Positions 35,787-45,185 of a stretch of DNA of 64,000 nucleotides are shown one piece after another. The stretch is from Spirirestis rafaelensis WJT71-NPBG6. GTDB lineage: Bacteria; Cyanobacteriota; Cyanobacteriia; Cyanobacteriales; Nostocaceae. The notes under the pieces were generated by a model. The model was given only the letters and a program-made list of their open reading frames with translations. It had not been told where the DNA came from and made no database searches. The DNA is taken from contig JAHHID010000011.1 in the NCBI GenBank assembly GCA_019359015.1, positions 60,815 to 124,814 of the forward strand. The letters run 5' to 3'. The first letter of the stretch is position 1, and every line of letters starts with the position of its first letter. Both the position numbers and the translations under genes were made by a program.

Positions 35787-36779
35787 TTATTTTTTAGCCC
35801 AACTTGGTGGCAGTTTTTTATAGACTTCAATATCCTTAAATTCCACAGGAACTGCTGGTCCTTGGGATTTTACCCATTCTGCCATTCGCCTAATACCTGT
35901 TTTCAGATCAATCGCTGCGGGAGGATTAAATACGTCGCGAACTTTAGTGTGATCTGAAAAAGCGTGTACTACTTCATTACGTGCTTCTAACTGCTTAATA
36001 TTAAGGGGTTTATCAAATGCTTCAGCAATCTCTTCTGCTAGCTGAATTATTGTATACGGCGTGTCAGCACCAACGTTAAACACTTGATTAAGTGCTTCGC
36101 TTACTAGGGGACTACGAGCAATCAAAGGTGCAACATCATCCACATGAGAGAAAGCGCGTGTTTGCAAACCGTCACCGAAAACAGTCATCGGTTGGTCTTG
36201 CAAAACCTGATTCATAAAAATACCGATAACATTACGATATTTATCAGCAATGTTTTGCCGTTCACCATAAACATTGTGAGGGCGGAAGATTACATAATTT
36301 AGACCAAACATTTCATGAGCTGCTTTCAAATCTAGTTCCACAGCATATTTAGAAATGCCGTAAGGGTCTTCTGGTTCTGGAGCCAGAGCCTCCGTCATAG
36401 GTAGCTGGTTTGCACCATAAACAGCTATTGAAGATGTAAATACAAAGCATTTGACATCATTTTTAACTGATTCATTAATCAAATTTATCGAAGCAACTAA
36501 ATTTGTTTGATAGTTATAACGTCGGATGAAATGAGAAAGCCCTTCAGCTGCATAGGCTGCTATATGATAAACGTAGTCAAACGGACCATATTCCCAAAGT
36601 GATGTCACAAAATTTGGATCTTTTAAGTCACCCTCAATCCATTTACTGCTAGTAGGAACATTGTCTATAAATCCACCCGACAAGTCATCTGTTGCAACTA
36701 CTTCCATGCCCAAAGAAAGACAATGATCGGTAACATGTGAACCAATAAATCCTGCTGCGCCTGTTACTAATGCTCTCAT
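35787..36779 (-). CDS. NAD-dependent epimerase/dehydratase (UDP-sugar 4-epimerase-like)
   Basis: An extended SDR protein of 330 residues: ALVTGAAGFIGSHVTDHCLS (Rossmann), WIEGDLKDP, HIAAYAAEG, FTSSIAVYG, the DPYGISKYAVELDL active-site Tyr-x-x-x-Lys, and FRPHNVYGERQN. This is the GalE/NAD-sugar epimerase group; the exact substrate cannot be fixed from sequence. It lies between a coiled-coil methyltransferase and a GT2 in the glycan cluster, consistent with making a nucleotide sugar for the same polymer. Confidence 0.88.
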   Translation of the reverse strand: MRALVTGAAGFIGSHVTDHCLSLGMEVVATDDLSGGFIDNVPTSSKWIEGDLKDPNFVTSLWEYGPFDYVYHIAAYAAEGLSHFIRRYNYQTNLVASINLINESVKNDVKCFVFTSSIAVYGANQLPMTEALAPEPEDPYGISKYAVELDLKAAHEMFGLNYVIFRPHNVYGERQNIADKYRNVIGIFMNQVLQDQPMTVFGDGLQTRAFSHVDDVAPLIARSPLVSEALNQVFNVGADTPYTIIQLAEEIAEAFDKPLNIKQLEARNEVVHAFSDHTKVRDVFNPPAAIDLKTGIRRMAEWVKSQGPAVPVEFKDIEVYKKLPPSWAKK

Positions 36780-36901
36780 TATATTAATTATCTCCTGAAT
36801 GACTTCGTTATTTTGGTTAGTAGTTAGTGGTTATTTTTGAAAACTAACAACTTAAAATTTTCAAAACTTTCACTGTTGAAGCTAGGGCTTGAAACACAGT
36901 A

Positions 36902-37948
36902 TTAATCAGTCTTGAAGCCGATTAGCTTTTTTAGCTTAAACCACTGTGTACGTATTTTCCAAAACTTACTGGTTTTCATTGCGTCAATTAATGCTTGTAA
37001 CCGCTCCAACTCTACCTGAGTGGCTTGCAACTGCGATTGCGATCGCTCCAACTCTACCTGATTGGCTTGCAGTTGTAATGGTATTTGCTGCACAAGTGGG
37101 GGTAAAGAATCATTGTGTGCCACAATTTCAGGATGATTGAATATTTCATTATTCCATAGACCCTGCTGTACAGGTCGAGCGGCTGTCAGTGCAATGTCTG
37201 GTCCAGCAGGATGATCAGATTTATCGAAGTAGACTTGGATGTCGCTCAACCCAACATGCCTAAGAGAAGCTAGAATATCTTCACGGCTCATCCAGTAACT
37301 AAACTTGTTGCTACCACCACAGAAGCTCATTGAATTGAGTGCGGTACTGTATTCTTGGCGGTAGAGTGTATGCTTAAAACCATCATGTTCTGCTGATATG
37401 CTGTTAGGAAATCGATGGGCATGGTTAGGTTGGCGGGAGATAATCTCATGGTCATAATAGTGAGTCCAAAGGAAGACTTGATCTGATACTTTAGCTATCA
37501 AACTTATCAGCTCGGCTGGGTTAGCCATGTGGTAAAGTACACCACAAGCGAAGCAGATATCAAACTTGCCAGGGTTGCTACGTAGATATTCCACAAAGTC
37601 GCCACATAAGAAGTGAGCGTGCTTTAGCTGCATAACTTCTTTGATAATCAGGCATTTCAAGTAAGCGCGAGTATTTGACTCAACAGAGGTAATTGACGCT
37701 GCCCCCATCTGCTCTAGCATATAGGTGTGTGCTGCTTCGAGTGGACCAAGTTCAAGTATACGCTTGCCTTCAACGCCACCTAATTGTTTAACAGCCCACT
37801 CAATACGTGAATCCTCAAACAATGGAAGTTGTCCTGCCTGTAATGAAGCTAAATCTCCAGGTAATTTAGAAGTCCACTCTTCCTTAAAAATGTTGAGTGC
37901 ATTCTGTATGCTCGGTGTTGAAGTAATATAGTAATCAAGGATATTCAT
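36902..37948 (-). CDS. SAM methyltransferase with coiled-coil and SKFW tail
   Basis: A 348-residue protein. Residues about 60-260 form a class I methyltransferase (GKRILELGPLEAAHTYMLEQ as motif I, FDICFACGVLYHM as motif IV, FLWTHYYDHEII). Residues about 285-322 form a short Gln/Glu-rich coil (ELERSQSQLQATQVELERLQ), the same 14-residue unit as in the methyltransferase next to wzt. The last 22 residues (from 327) are SKFWKIRTQWFKLKKLIG plus a short end, shared with two neighbouring proteins. It likely modifies the surface glycan, with the tail acting as a docking element; both points are inference. Confidence 0.83.
   Translation of the reverse strand: MNILDYYITSTPSIQNALNIFKEEWTSKLPGDLASLQAGQLPLFEDSRIEWAVKQLGGVEGKRILELGPLEAAHTYMLEQMGAASITSVESNTRAYLKCLIIKEVMQLKHAHFLCGDFVEYLRSNPGKFDICFACGVLYHMANPAELISLIAKVSDQVFLWTHYYDHEIISRQPNHAHRFPNSISAEHDGFKHTLYRQEYSTALNSMSFCGGSNKFSYWMSREDILASLRHVGLSDIQVYFDKSDHPAGPDIALTAARPVQQGLWNNEIFNHPEIVAHNDSLPPLVQQIPLQLQANQVELERSQSQLQATQVELERLQALIDAMKTSKFWKIRTQWFKLKKLIGFKTD
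36905..36970 (-). other. SKFW tail, copy 1
   Basis: Codes for the C-terminal 22 residues SKFWKIRTQWFKLKKLIG and four more. It is one of four copies of the same tail in three neighbouring genes; see also 39435-39503, 39594-39662 and 42105-42173. Confidence 0.75.
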
Positions 37949-38112
37949 AGTATTGCAAAATCAAGGTGTATTAGTCTTGAACTTGTTTTCTTTGCAGAAT
38001 TAATTTCAACTATACGGTTAAAAACTTGACTGGAAAAGCATATATAAAGAGTTTACTGACTTGAGAACTTGTGAGATGATAGGGCAAAGCAACACTACAG
38101 CAAACTTGTGTG

Positions 38113-39381
38113 TTAGGATTGTTTGAATCTAGACATACGGGTAAGGAGACGCTTTACCTTTCTACGAGTAGTAGGAGGCAGTATTTTCTTGACTTGCTTG
38201 ATCAGCCGAGTAGCGAGTAGCGCAGGTTCTGGTTTTTGTAAAATAGGGCGATCGCTCCAACGAGCAGATCGGAATGGTTGCCGACAGTATGCATCCAACG
38301 GAGCAATTGTCAAATTCCAAGTGAGTTTTTCTCGAACCAACTGTTGAGCATTCTTGCCTTTACAGCGCACTTGTTCTGGATTATTGAGAATTTCTCGTGC
38401 AACTTGGCGAATTTGTGCTTCATCGGCAGGATCTACAATCCAACCCGCGTCATATTCTGCAATATACTCTGCTAGCTCTGCATAATTGTTATAAACCACA
38501 GGCAAGCCACACCATAGATATTCGACAGTACGGGAGGTGAAAGCCATCTCGCGTTCTGGGTTCCGGGACATGACATCCCATGCAACGCTAGCTTTTGTAT
38601 ATTCCTCAATAAGTTTGTCTCTTGGTGTAGGAGGGTAAAAGCGTACATGGCTGGAACCCATAAGTTGTTGGCGAAGGTTTTCAAAACGCTCAGAAGGTAG
38701 TGTCATCCAAGGATGCTTGCCACCAAAAAACCGTATTTCTCCACGTCTAGCTGTTTCTAATTCCTCAGTCAGCACTGAAAGTCCCAGTGTCGGATCTTGC
38801 CAAGGCAGGAAAACTCCACCATATACAAAGATTGGATCTTCAGCCCCGCAAGAGCGAGCGGGCAAGTCTGGAGATAGAGAGAATGGTATGACAGAAATAG
38901 GATATTCATGCAAGTCCAGCCCCGCTATTAACAACCAGGCAAGGTAATAGTATAGCTGTTTAGTCCCAGCACACGTGAAGTAATCAGCACGCGATAGACA
39001 CGCTAACTTTATACCGACTATTTCCTCGACGTATTTTGGTTCGCGGAAATGAGTTTCTAGCATTAGTGGACCGTGAAAATCAACCACTATGTGACCCCTT
39101 GGTTGCTTCTTCAAGGCATCTAACATTGGCCAATGTTGAAACAGCAAGATATCTGGGTCTATCTTGCTAACAAATTCATCCAAAGTCTCTGGCTCAAATA
39201 GATGAACTTCTTTCCCCGTGTATTTACATGCCTCGGCAACCTCCCGCGACATGGCAAACTCTACGTTATGTCCGCAACTGCGTAAACCTTGCCCCAAACC
39301 CCATGCCCGTAAAGCAGCACCTGTAGTTGACTGACCTTCAAGGGGTAAGATATCGGGGGTAATTACCAATACATGTGCCAT
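38113..39381 (-). CDS. Family 4-like glycosyltransferase
   Basis: A 422-residue GT-B protein starting AHVLVITPDILPLEGQSTTG. Its middle and C-terminal parts (FVYGGVFLPWQDPTLGLSV, RFFGGKHPWMTL, AFTSRTVEYLWCGLPVVYNN and YIAEYDAGWIVDPADEAQI) match the C-terminal half of the upstream GT2-GT4 fusion almost segment by segment, so the two are paralogues. It lacks the SKFW tail and ends in a basic helix (VKKILPPTTRRKVKRLLTRM). Donor and acceptor are unknown. It lies 50 bases downstream of the fusion gene. Confidence 0.85.
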   Translation of the reverse strand: MAHVLVITPDILPLEGQSTTGAALRAWGLGQGLRSCGHNVEFAMSREVAEACKYTGKEVHLFEPETLDEFVSKIDPDILLFQHWPMLDALKKQPRGHIVVDFHGPLMLETHFREPKYVEEIVGIKLACLSRADYFTCAGTKQLYYYLAWLLIAGLDLHEYPISVIPFSLSPDLPARSCGAEDPIFVYGGVFLPWQDPTLGLSVLTEELETARRGEIRFFGGKHPWMTLPSERFENLRQQLMGSSHVRFYPPTPRDKLIEEYTKASVAWDVMSRNPEREMAFTSRTVEYLWCGLPVVYNNYAELAEYIAEYDAGWIVDPADEAQIRQVAREILNNPEQVRCKGKNAQQLVREKLTWNLTIAPLDAYCRQPFRSARWSDRPILQKPEPALLATRLIKQVKKILPPTTRRKVKRLLTRMSRFKQS

Positions 39382-39431
39382 TAAAAGCTGTACCTATTGC
39401 TAATACACATCCTATCTGAGTATGATTCTGC

Positions 39432-42020
39432 TCACTCATTTGCTCCCAACCCAACTGTTCGCTTCAGTCGAAACCATGCTGTTCGTAATTTCCAAAACTT
39501 ACTGCTCTCCATTGCTCTAATAAGTTGGGATAATGTCTCTGGTTCTACCTGATTGGATTGAATTAGAGGCTGTAATTGCTCCACTAGCTCGACCTTATTT
39601 CTTCCCAACCCGATTTTCCGCTTCAGTTGACACCATGCTTGCCGTAATTGCCAAAACTTACTGCTATTCATTCCTCTAAGTCGTGCCTGTAATTTCTCTA
39701 TTTCTACTGGCGCAGTTCGTAATTTTTCTATTACTACTGGCACAGTGGGAGGATTGAGTAGTGGGCGATATCGCATACTTGGGTGGCGGACGAATTGATC
39801 TATTGAATCAATAGTCTTTTCCCAGTTTAATTTCTCTCGAACTAAACGTTGTGCATTCTGGCTTTTCTCTGCCACAATTTCGGGATGGTCGAATATCTCA
39901 TTAATGACAGCAGCGATCGCTTCGGTGTCTTCTGGATCTACAATCCACCCAGCGTCGTATTCGCGGATGTAGTCAGACAGTTCCGCATAGTCGTTATAGA
40001 TGACTGGCAATCCACACCACAAATATTCCACTGTGCGAGTAGTAAACGCTAGCTCTCGTTCTGAGTTGCGCTTCATTAAGTCTATTGCCACATGGGCAGA
40101 GGTATATTTCGCAATCAATTCATTGTGTGGTACTGTACCTGGTGCAATGACATGACTACTCTTTTGCAATTGTGCTAGGAGAGTATCAAAAATTCCGGTA
40201 TCTATCGATAACCAAGGATGTTTGCCACCAAATAAGTATAATTTTCCTGCATTTCGTTGCTCCATGATATCGATCAACACTGATAAACTCAGGGAGGGGT
40301 CTTGCCAAGGTAGAAAAACTCCACCATACACAAAACTCAATTCATCTTGGGGACTACGTTCTGGTAGGTTGGGAGAGAGCGAAATAGGCATTGCTGCTGA
40401 ACGTTCCTGCCGTTCCTGCTCTGTCCAGCCAGCTTGCTCCAGCCAAGATTGGAAATAAATTAATTGTTTGTCTCCAGCACAAGTAAAGAAATCAGCTTTT
40501 TGCAAGGCGCGGCTCTTTTCCTGGGCATTACTTTCTCGCTCCCCATGCCCTTGAAATTGTCTTTCTAGAATATGGGGACCATGTTGATCGATAATCACAG
40601 GTATATGAGATAAGTATTGAGGGAAGTAAGGCATATTTGCCCAACCACATACCAATATAATGTCTGGTTGAACCTTATTAATGGTATCGATCATTCTGCT
40701 ATGATCCCAAGCGTTGTTGAGTACTTCCGGAGCAACAACATTCTCAAATGCCTTAAGTGCTGCAAGTGGAATGGAAAATATCACCTCATGACCTCGACTT
40801 TTGAGTCCTTGCCCTAAACCCCATGCACGAAGCCCTGAACCGACTGTAGGTAAACCAGGATATGGTAAAAGGTCTGGACTGATAATTAAGACTCGCCGAG
40901 AAACGTTGGCAAAGATTTTTTGAACATCAAATGCGGCTGTAGCTGCATAAGAGGTTCGCTGACTAACCCCAGGAATATTCTCTAAGAAGAACGGTTGAAA
41001 CAGATGAGCTATTTCCTGATCTGAACGCTGACGTCGCTGCTGGATAAAACGTCGTTTTTCCATAATTTGTGGTAAATTCTCCACCACATCTTGCATAGCC
41101 ACTAACGCACTCACATTCAACTTATCAAGTGAGATAGGCGAATCGTCTAACCTGTTAGTACTTTTAATATAAAAAGCGTCTTTATCTAACTGTCCAGAAG
41201 CTACAGCTTGTTCAACAACACCACTAGCTGTAGATAGTAAAATGGCAGGCAGAATTCGACCTAAATTTTCATCGCTATAGTTTTTTATTACCGTGTAGAG
41301 AGAGTTGCGTTTGTAAAGCACCATCTGCCTGCTATTTGAAAAACTTTTCATCGTTCCGTGGTGACGATGATTAGTAATGGCATCTGGAGCGAAAACGACT
41401 TTGTATCCTAACAACCAAAGTCGCCAGCCTAAGTCAACATCTTCAAAATAAATAAAGTAGTCATCATCAAAACCGCCTACGTCTAGAAATACCTGTCGGT
41501 TAACTATCATTGCACCACCGCAGGCAAATAGCATTGGCTTTATTTCATTAAACTGTTCAGGGTCATAAGGTTGATCGAAACCTACCTGTGCAGCATACCC
41601 AGCATAGTTACAAATTGCCCCTGCAAAATCAATCCGAGTTCCATCCCAATTGAGAATTTTGGCTCCTGCACTGACCACTCCTGGTTCGCTCTGTACAGCT
41701 TTTACTAATCCTCGGACAAATTGGGGATCTACCCACATATCATTGTTCAAAAAGATAATATATTCACCTGTTGCCTCACGCGCACCGCAATTGTTTCCTG
41801 AGGCAAAGCCAAGATTGTCTTTATTACAAACAATCCGTACTTGAGGATAACTAGCTTTAACATACCCTACAGAACCATCTTTTGATGCATTATCTACTAA
41901 CATCAATTCGAGCTTATCTTTGGGATAATCAAGCTTGAGCAATGAAGAAAAGCAATCTTGCAGATGCCTCAATCCATTATAGTTAAGTACAATAACAGTG
42001 ACGCTAGGGAGGTTAGACAT
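39432..42020 (-). CDS. Bifunctional GT2-GT4 glycosyltransferase with two SKFW tails
   Basis: An 862-residue fusion. Residues 5-260 are GT2 (SVTVIVLNYNGLRHLQDCFS, NLGFASGNNCGAREATGEYI, FLNNDMWVDPQFV, YFIYFEDVDLGWRLWLLGYK). Residues about 370-760 are GT4-like (RRVLIISPDLLPYPGLPTVG, FVYGGVFLPWQDPSLSLSV, AFTTRTVEYLWCGLPVIYND, YDAGWIVDPEDTEAIAAV). The C-terminus has two copies of the tail (SKFWQLRQAWCQLKRKIG at 787, SKFWKLRTAWFRLKRTVG at 840) separated by a short coil. Fusing two transferases suggests alternating linkage synthesis in one polymer, an inference. It follows the coiled-coil methyltransferase gene by 81 bases. Confidence 0.88.
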   Translation of the reverse strand: MSNLPSVTVIVLNYNGLRHLQDCFSSLLKLDYPKDKLELMLVDNASKDGSVGYVKASYPQVRIVCNKDNLGFASGNNCGAREATGEYIIFLNNDMWVDPQFVRGLVKAVQSEPGVVSAGAKILNWDGTRIDFAGAICNYAGYAAQVGFDQPYDPEQFNEIKPMLFACGGAMIVNRQVFLDVGGFDDDYFIYFEDVDLGWRLWLLGYKVVFAPDAITNHRHHGTMKSFSNSRQMVLYKRNSLYTVIKNYSDENLGRILPAILLSTASGVVEQAVASGQLDKDAFYIKSTNRLDDSPISLDKLNVSALVAMQDVVENLPQIMEKRRFIQQRRQRSDQEIAHLFQPFFLENIPGVSQRTSYAATAAFDVQKIFANVSRRVLIISPDLLPYPGLPTVGSGLRAWGLGQGLKSRGHEVIFSIPLAALKAFENVVAPEVLNNAWDHSRMIDTINKVQPDIILVCGWANMPYFPQYLSHIPVIIDQHGPHILERQFQGHGERESNAQEKSRALQKADFFTCAGDKQLIYFQSWLEQAGWTEQERQERSAAMPISLSPNLPERSPQDELSFVYGGVFLPWQDPSLSLSVLIDIMEQRNAGKLYLFGGKHPWLSIDTGIFDTLLAQLQKSSHVIAPGTVPHNELIAKYTSAHVAIDLMKRNSERELAFTTRTVEYLWCGLPVIYNDYAELSDYIREYDAGWIVDPEDTEAIAAVINEIFDHPEIVAEKSQNAQRLVREKLNWEKTIDSIDQFVRHPSMRYRPLLNPPTVPVVIEKLRTAPVEIEKLQARLRGMNSSKFWQLRQAWCQLKRKIGLGRNKVELVEQLQPLIQSNQVEPETLSQLIRAMESSKFWKLRTAWFRLKRTVGLGANE
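39435..39503 (-). other. SKFW tail, copy 3 (end of GT2-GT4 fusion)
   Basis: Codes for SKFWKLRTAWFRLKRTVG and five further residues at the end of the fusion protein. The minus strand carries the same AGTAAGTTTTGG-like core as the other copies. Confidence 0.75.
39594..39662 (-). other. SKFW tail, copy 2 (internal in GT2-GT4 fusion)
   Basis: Codes for SKFWQLRQAWCQLKRKIG and five further residues, 53 residues before the terminal copy. This looks like an internal duplication of the tail. Confidence 0.75.
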
Positions 42021-42101
42021 AATAAATACTCCTGGTAATCAATAGCGATTTAAAATTTGTGTCAGTCTAAATTTATAGCAGTTATATTTACGACAATTGA
42101 T

Positions 42102-43358
42102 TTAAGATCCTTTAACCATTCGACTAAGTTTTTTCAGCTTTAACCACTGAGCCCGCAACTTCCAAAATTTACTTGTTTCTATCCAGCTGATAGTGGCTTT
42201 CAATTCTTCTAATTCTGCTTGGGTGTGTTGCAGTTGCGATTGTGATTGTTCTAATTCTGCTTGGGTGTGTTGCAGTTGCGATTGTGATTGCTCTAATTCT
42301 GCTTGGGTATGTTGCAGTTGCGATTGTGATTGTTCTAATTCTGCTTGGGTGTGTTGCAGTTGCAATTTTGATTGCTCTAGCTCTAGGTGAGTGTGTTGCA
42401 ATTGCAATTTTGATTGCTCTAATTCTGCTTGAGTTTGTTGCAGCTGCGACTGCGAATGCTCCTGTTCTGCTTGAGTCTGTTGCAGTTGCGATTGTGATTG
42501 CTCTAATTCTGCCTGAGTTTGTTGCAGTTGCGACTGCGAATGCTCCTGTTCTGCTTGAGTCTGTTGCAGTTGTGATTGCGATCGTTCAATCTGATTTTTT
42601 AGCTGAGAATACTGTTCATTTAATGCTGCATATTTACCTTCTAGGGATAATGGAAATGCACGTATAATAAACTGAAAAGAATCTGCATCTTCATCTTGTT
42701 CAATTTTTTGAGTTAGTTCTATGCTAAAGTCATTTTTATCAATATGTGGTAATAAAGGAATATCAGAGAATACAGGTACTTTAGTGCAATCAATATTACC
42801 AATTAAGTATCCTGAACGCTCAAACATATCCACGAGTGTTTTGCGTGTAAAAAATCTTAAATGCGTAGCATCTAAAATTCCTAGTTCTGTATATTCAAAC
42901 TTACCCTGCAACAAAGATAAACGAATTGCCCCATGAGCAATATTGGGAATTGAAGCTACGATATATCCATCCGGCTTCAATAAGTGCTGTGTTTCCTCTA
43001 GAACTCTCCACGGGTTCCGCAGATGTTCCAAAATATCTCCAAATACAGCTACATCAAATTTTTCACCAGCCAGCACTTCAGTCACAGACACAAAATCTAA
43101 ATCGGCTACGATTACTTGTTCGCAATATTTTTCAGCAGCTTTTGCGGCATCTGGGTTAATCTCAATTCCCGTTACTTTGCATTTTTTGTTTGATAGTAGT
43201 TGAGCAAAATAACCAGTTGCACAACCAAAATCTGCTACTCGCTTATTTTCTCCTACCAAGCGGAACATTTTCTTTAAACTATGATTTTCGTCCAATTCAT
43301 CTTCAGTAAGCTCTTGGTAGGATGGATAATCTTTTTTAAAACTGTCATTCCCAGTCAT
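42102..43358 (-). CDS. SAM methyltransferase with long repeated coiled coil and SKFW tail, coupled to wzt
   Basis: A 418-residue protein in three parts. Residues about 35-230 are a class I methyltransferase (RVADFGCATGYFAQLLS as motif I, FDVAVFGDILEHLRNPW, YIVASIPNIAHGAIRLSLLQ). Residues about 259-384 are nine 14-residue coiled-coil units of the type QSQSQLQQTQAELE. The end (from 396) is SKFWKLRAQWLKLKK plus eight residues. The start overlaps the wzt stop by four bases. A glycan-modifying methyltransferase with a long coil beside Wzt resembles WbdD of E. coli O9a, whose coil sets chain length; transfer of that role here is inference. Confidence 0.85.
   Translation of the reverse strand: MTGNDSFKKDYPSYQELTEDELDENHSLKKMFRLVGENKRVADFGCATGYFAQLLSNKKCKVTGIEINPDAAKAAEKYCEQVIVADLDFVSVTEVLAGEKFDVAVFGDILEHLRNPWRVLEETQHLLKPDGYIVASIPNIAHGAIRLSLLQGKFEYTELGILDATHLRFFTRKTLVDMFERSGYLIGNIDCTKVPVFSDIPLLPHIDKNDFSIELTQKIEQDEDADSFQFIIRAFPLSLEGKYAALNEQYSQLKNQIERSQSQLQQTQAEQEHSQSQLQQTQAELEQSQSQLQQTQAEQEHSQSQLQQTQAELEQSKLQLQHTHLELEQSKLQLQHTQAELEQSQSQLQHTQAELEQSQSQLQHTQAELEQSQSQLQHTQAELEELKATISWIETSKFWKLRAQWLKLKKLSRMVKGS
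42105..42173 (-). other. SKFW tail, copy 4
   Basis: Codes for SKFWKLRAQWLKLKK and eight further residues at the C-terminus of the coiled-coil methyltransferase. Confidence 0.75.
42207..42584 (-). repeat. 42-bp tandem repeats encoding a 126-residue coiled coil
   Basis: Nine units of 42 bases (14 residues, two heptads each) in two sub-types (QQTQAEQE/QQTQAELE near the start, QHTQAELE near the end), several nearly identical in DNA. Length change by slippage or recombination would add or remove two heptads without breaking the frame. Confidence 0.9.
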
Positions 43359-44707
43359 ATATTAATACTTTTATTTCCCGATTTTATATAAGATTTCAAT
43401 ACTTTTTCGTTGATTACATTCACGCTCATTGGCTGATCTACTAAAGCATGAACTCGCTTACCTGTATCTGGTGGAAGCACCTGAAAAACCATTGCATTAT
43501 CTATCCAGTCAAAAGTCATGGATGCATAAGTTTCTGTTCCTGCTACTGTCAAACTGTAAGAACCTGTTCTTAAAGGCAAGCTAAATTTAAATTGGATTTC
43601 TAACCTATCTCCTGTATCCAAATTACTAATGGGATAATTTTCTTCAAAAGTGTTGCTACCAATAATTTCATTTCCATTTTTATCGCAAATATAAAAACCA
43701 ACAATGCACTCTTTAAGTGGCTGGTTTACCTTTAAATTAATTATTAACGTTACTTCTTCATTAAATCCAAAAATGGGACTTTCGCTAGTAATCTCTCCAA
43801 ATTGATTAAGTAGCTTTACTTCCTCTATAACAGCCTTGCCGTTTCCTCTACGTGTTAGCTTGACATTGCTGGAAGATTCTTGTTTTACGTCAATTCCATT
43901 ACAACGTAAGGCAGGAGAATTATTCTGCTCGCTAAATTTAGTTTCAACATCAACTTGCCCTAAGTCCAATTCTAGTTCTGTAACTAATTTCATGTATTCT
44001 ATGATGACGGCATTGGGCAATCCTGTAGTATATATTTGCCCGTCATGAATCATTACGGCTGAATTACATAATGTTTTAATCGCCCCTGAATCGTGCGAGA
44101 CAAACAACGTTGTCACCCCTGAATCCATCAAGGCTCGCATCCGCCGCATACAGCGATGTTGAAACACTACATCCCCGACAGCAAGCGCTTCATCCACAAT
44201 TAAAATTTCTGGCTCAACATTTACTGCCACTGCAAAAGCCAAGCGGACAAACATCCCACTAGAATAAGTTTTTACAGGCTGCTCAATAAAATCACCGATA
44301 TCCGCAAAACCTGCAATCTCATCAAACTTATTTTCAATTTCCCTTTGACTTAACCCCAACAACCGCGCATTAAAAAAGACATTCTGCCGCCCAGTAAACT
44401 CAGGATTAAACCCACTCCCCAACTCCAGCAGCGCCGACACCCTACCCTTAACCTGTACTTCTCCCGTCGTTGGTGTCAATGTGCCAGCAATAATTTGCAG
44501 CATTGTACTTTTACCAGAGCCATTTCGCCCAACAATTCCTACTGTCTGTCCCTTGGGAATTTCCAGATTAATATCCCGTAGCGCCCAAAATTTATCGGCT
44601 CTGCTCTTCCCAGGTAACAACAGTTCCTTGAGTCTATCTACAGGACGAGCATACCGCTTAAAACACTTCGAGACATTTTTTAGGGAAATAGCAATTTCTT
44701 CTCCCAT
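43355..44707 (-). CDS. wzt: ABC transporter ATPase for surface glycan export, Wzt type
   Basis: ATP-binding subunit of a glycan exporter. From the ATG at 44707 it is 450 residues. The ABC domain has GRNGSGKSTMLQIIAG (Walker A), the YSSGM signature in PVKTYSSGMFVRLAFAVAV, and EILIVDEALAVGD (Walker B). After about residue 260 an extra domain of ~170 residues (GNGKAVIEEVKLLNQFGEIT, IVGFYICDKNGNEIIG, FKFSLPLRTGSYSLTVAG) is the Wzt carbohydrate-binding domain that recognises the finished glycan end. A GTG at 44737 would add ten residues but is less likely. Its stop overlaps the coiled-coil methyltransferase start by four bases. Confidence 0.93.
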   Translation of the reverse strand: MGEEIAISLKNVSKCFKRYARPVDRLKELLLPGKSRADKFWALRDINLEIPKGQTVGIVGRNGSGKSTMLQIIAGTLTPTTGEVQVKGRVSALLELGSGFNPEFTGRQNVFFNARLLGLSQREIENKFDEIAGFADIGDFIEQPVKTYSSGMFVRLAFAVAVNVEPEILIVDEALAVGDVVFQHRCMRRMRALMDSGVTTLFVSHDSGAIKTLCNSAVMIHDGQIYTTGLPNAVIIEYMKLVTELELDLGQVDVETKFSEQNNSPALRCNGIDVKQESSSNVKLTRRGNGKAVIEEVKLLNQFGEITSESPIFGFNEEVTLIINLKVNQPLKECIVGFYICDKNGNEIIGSNTFEENYPISNLDTGDRLEIQFKFSLPLRTGSYSLTVAGTETYASMTFDWIDNAMVFQVLPPDTGKRVHALVDQPMSVNVINEKVLKSYIKSGNKSINI

Positions 44708-44737
44708 GCTGTTGCCCTTACTCCTCAAAACTTCCAC

Positions 44738-45185
44738 ACTATCACCAAGAGCCTATCAGACTAACCGCAGGCATTACCACCAAAAATTGTGAACACGCCA
44801 AATAATTGCTGTATTTCATCGTATTTGTCCGACATTGAATTTGGAATTTGAGATTTTAGCTTTAGCGCTGCGGGCTCAAGTTAAACATGGGATGATAAAG
44901 CGATCGCTCTATATTCCGTTATCATATTGTGACTTGCAATTTATATGTAACAATCTTGTGTTTAAAATCTTATTTATTGTGTAAGACACCGTAATATCAC
45001 GATTGGTTCCTGGTCTCTCTTAATAAACTCCCAGATTAAGTGCAAAAAATAGTATTTTTATTTAGTCGGCAAATTATTGGGATTAATTCCTTGCTGATGC
45101 AAGTCATCTGCCAGTTTTTTAGCGCGATCGCTTTAGTGTTCTTATCCAGTATGATTGCCGATCATAATTAATCAATTCCTTTAAT
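44738..45185. other. 448-base gap between wzm and wzt with a Uma2-like scrap
   Basis: Unusually long for an ABC permease-ATPase pair. It holds one HIP1 site near 44900 and a 23-codon C-terminal gene scrap at 45058-45129; otherwise AT-rich with no ORF. The wzt gene may have its own promoter here. Confidence 0.45.
45058..45129 (-). pseudogene. C-terminal scrap of a Uma2-like gene
   Basis: Minus-strand codons read DRAKKLADDLHQQGINPNNL and three more, then TAA. The pattern L-x-x-x-G-I-x-P-x-x-L is how many cyanobacterial Uma2 proteins end. In-frame stops lie immediately upstream. Confidence 0.4.

Noticed and set aside
42193..42667. Plus-strand Cys/Val-rich frames opposite the coiled coil
   Set aside because: Antisense of the 42-bp repeats of a well-supported methyltransferase gene.
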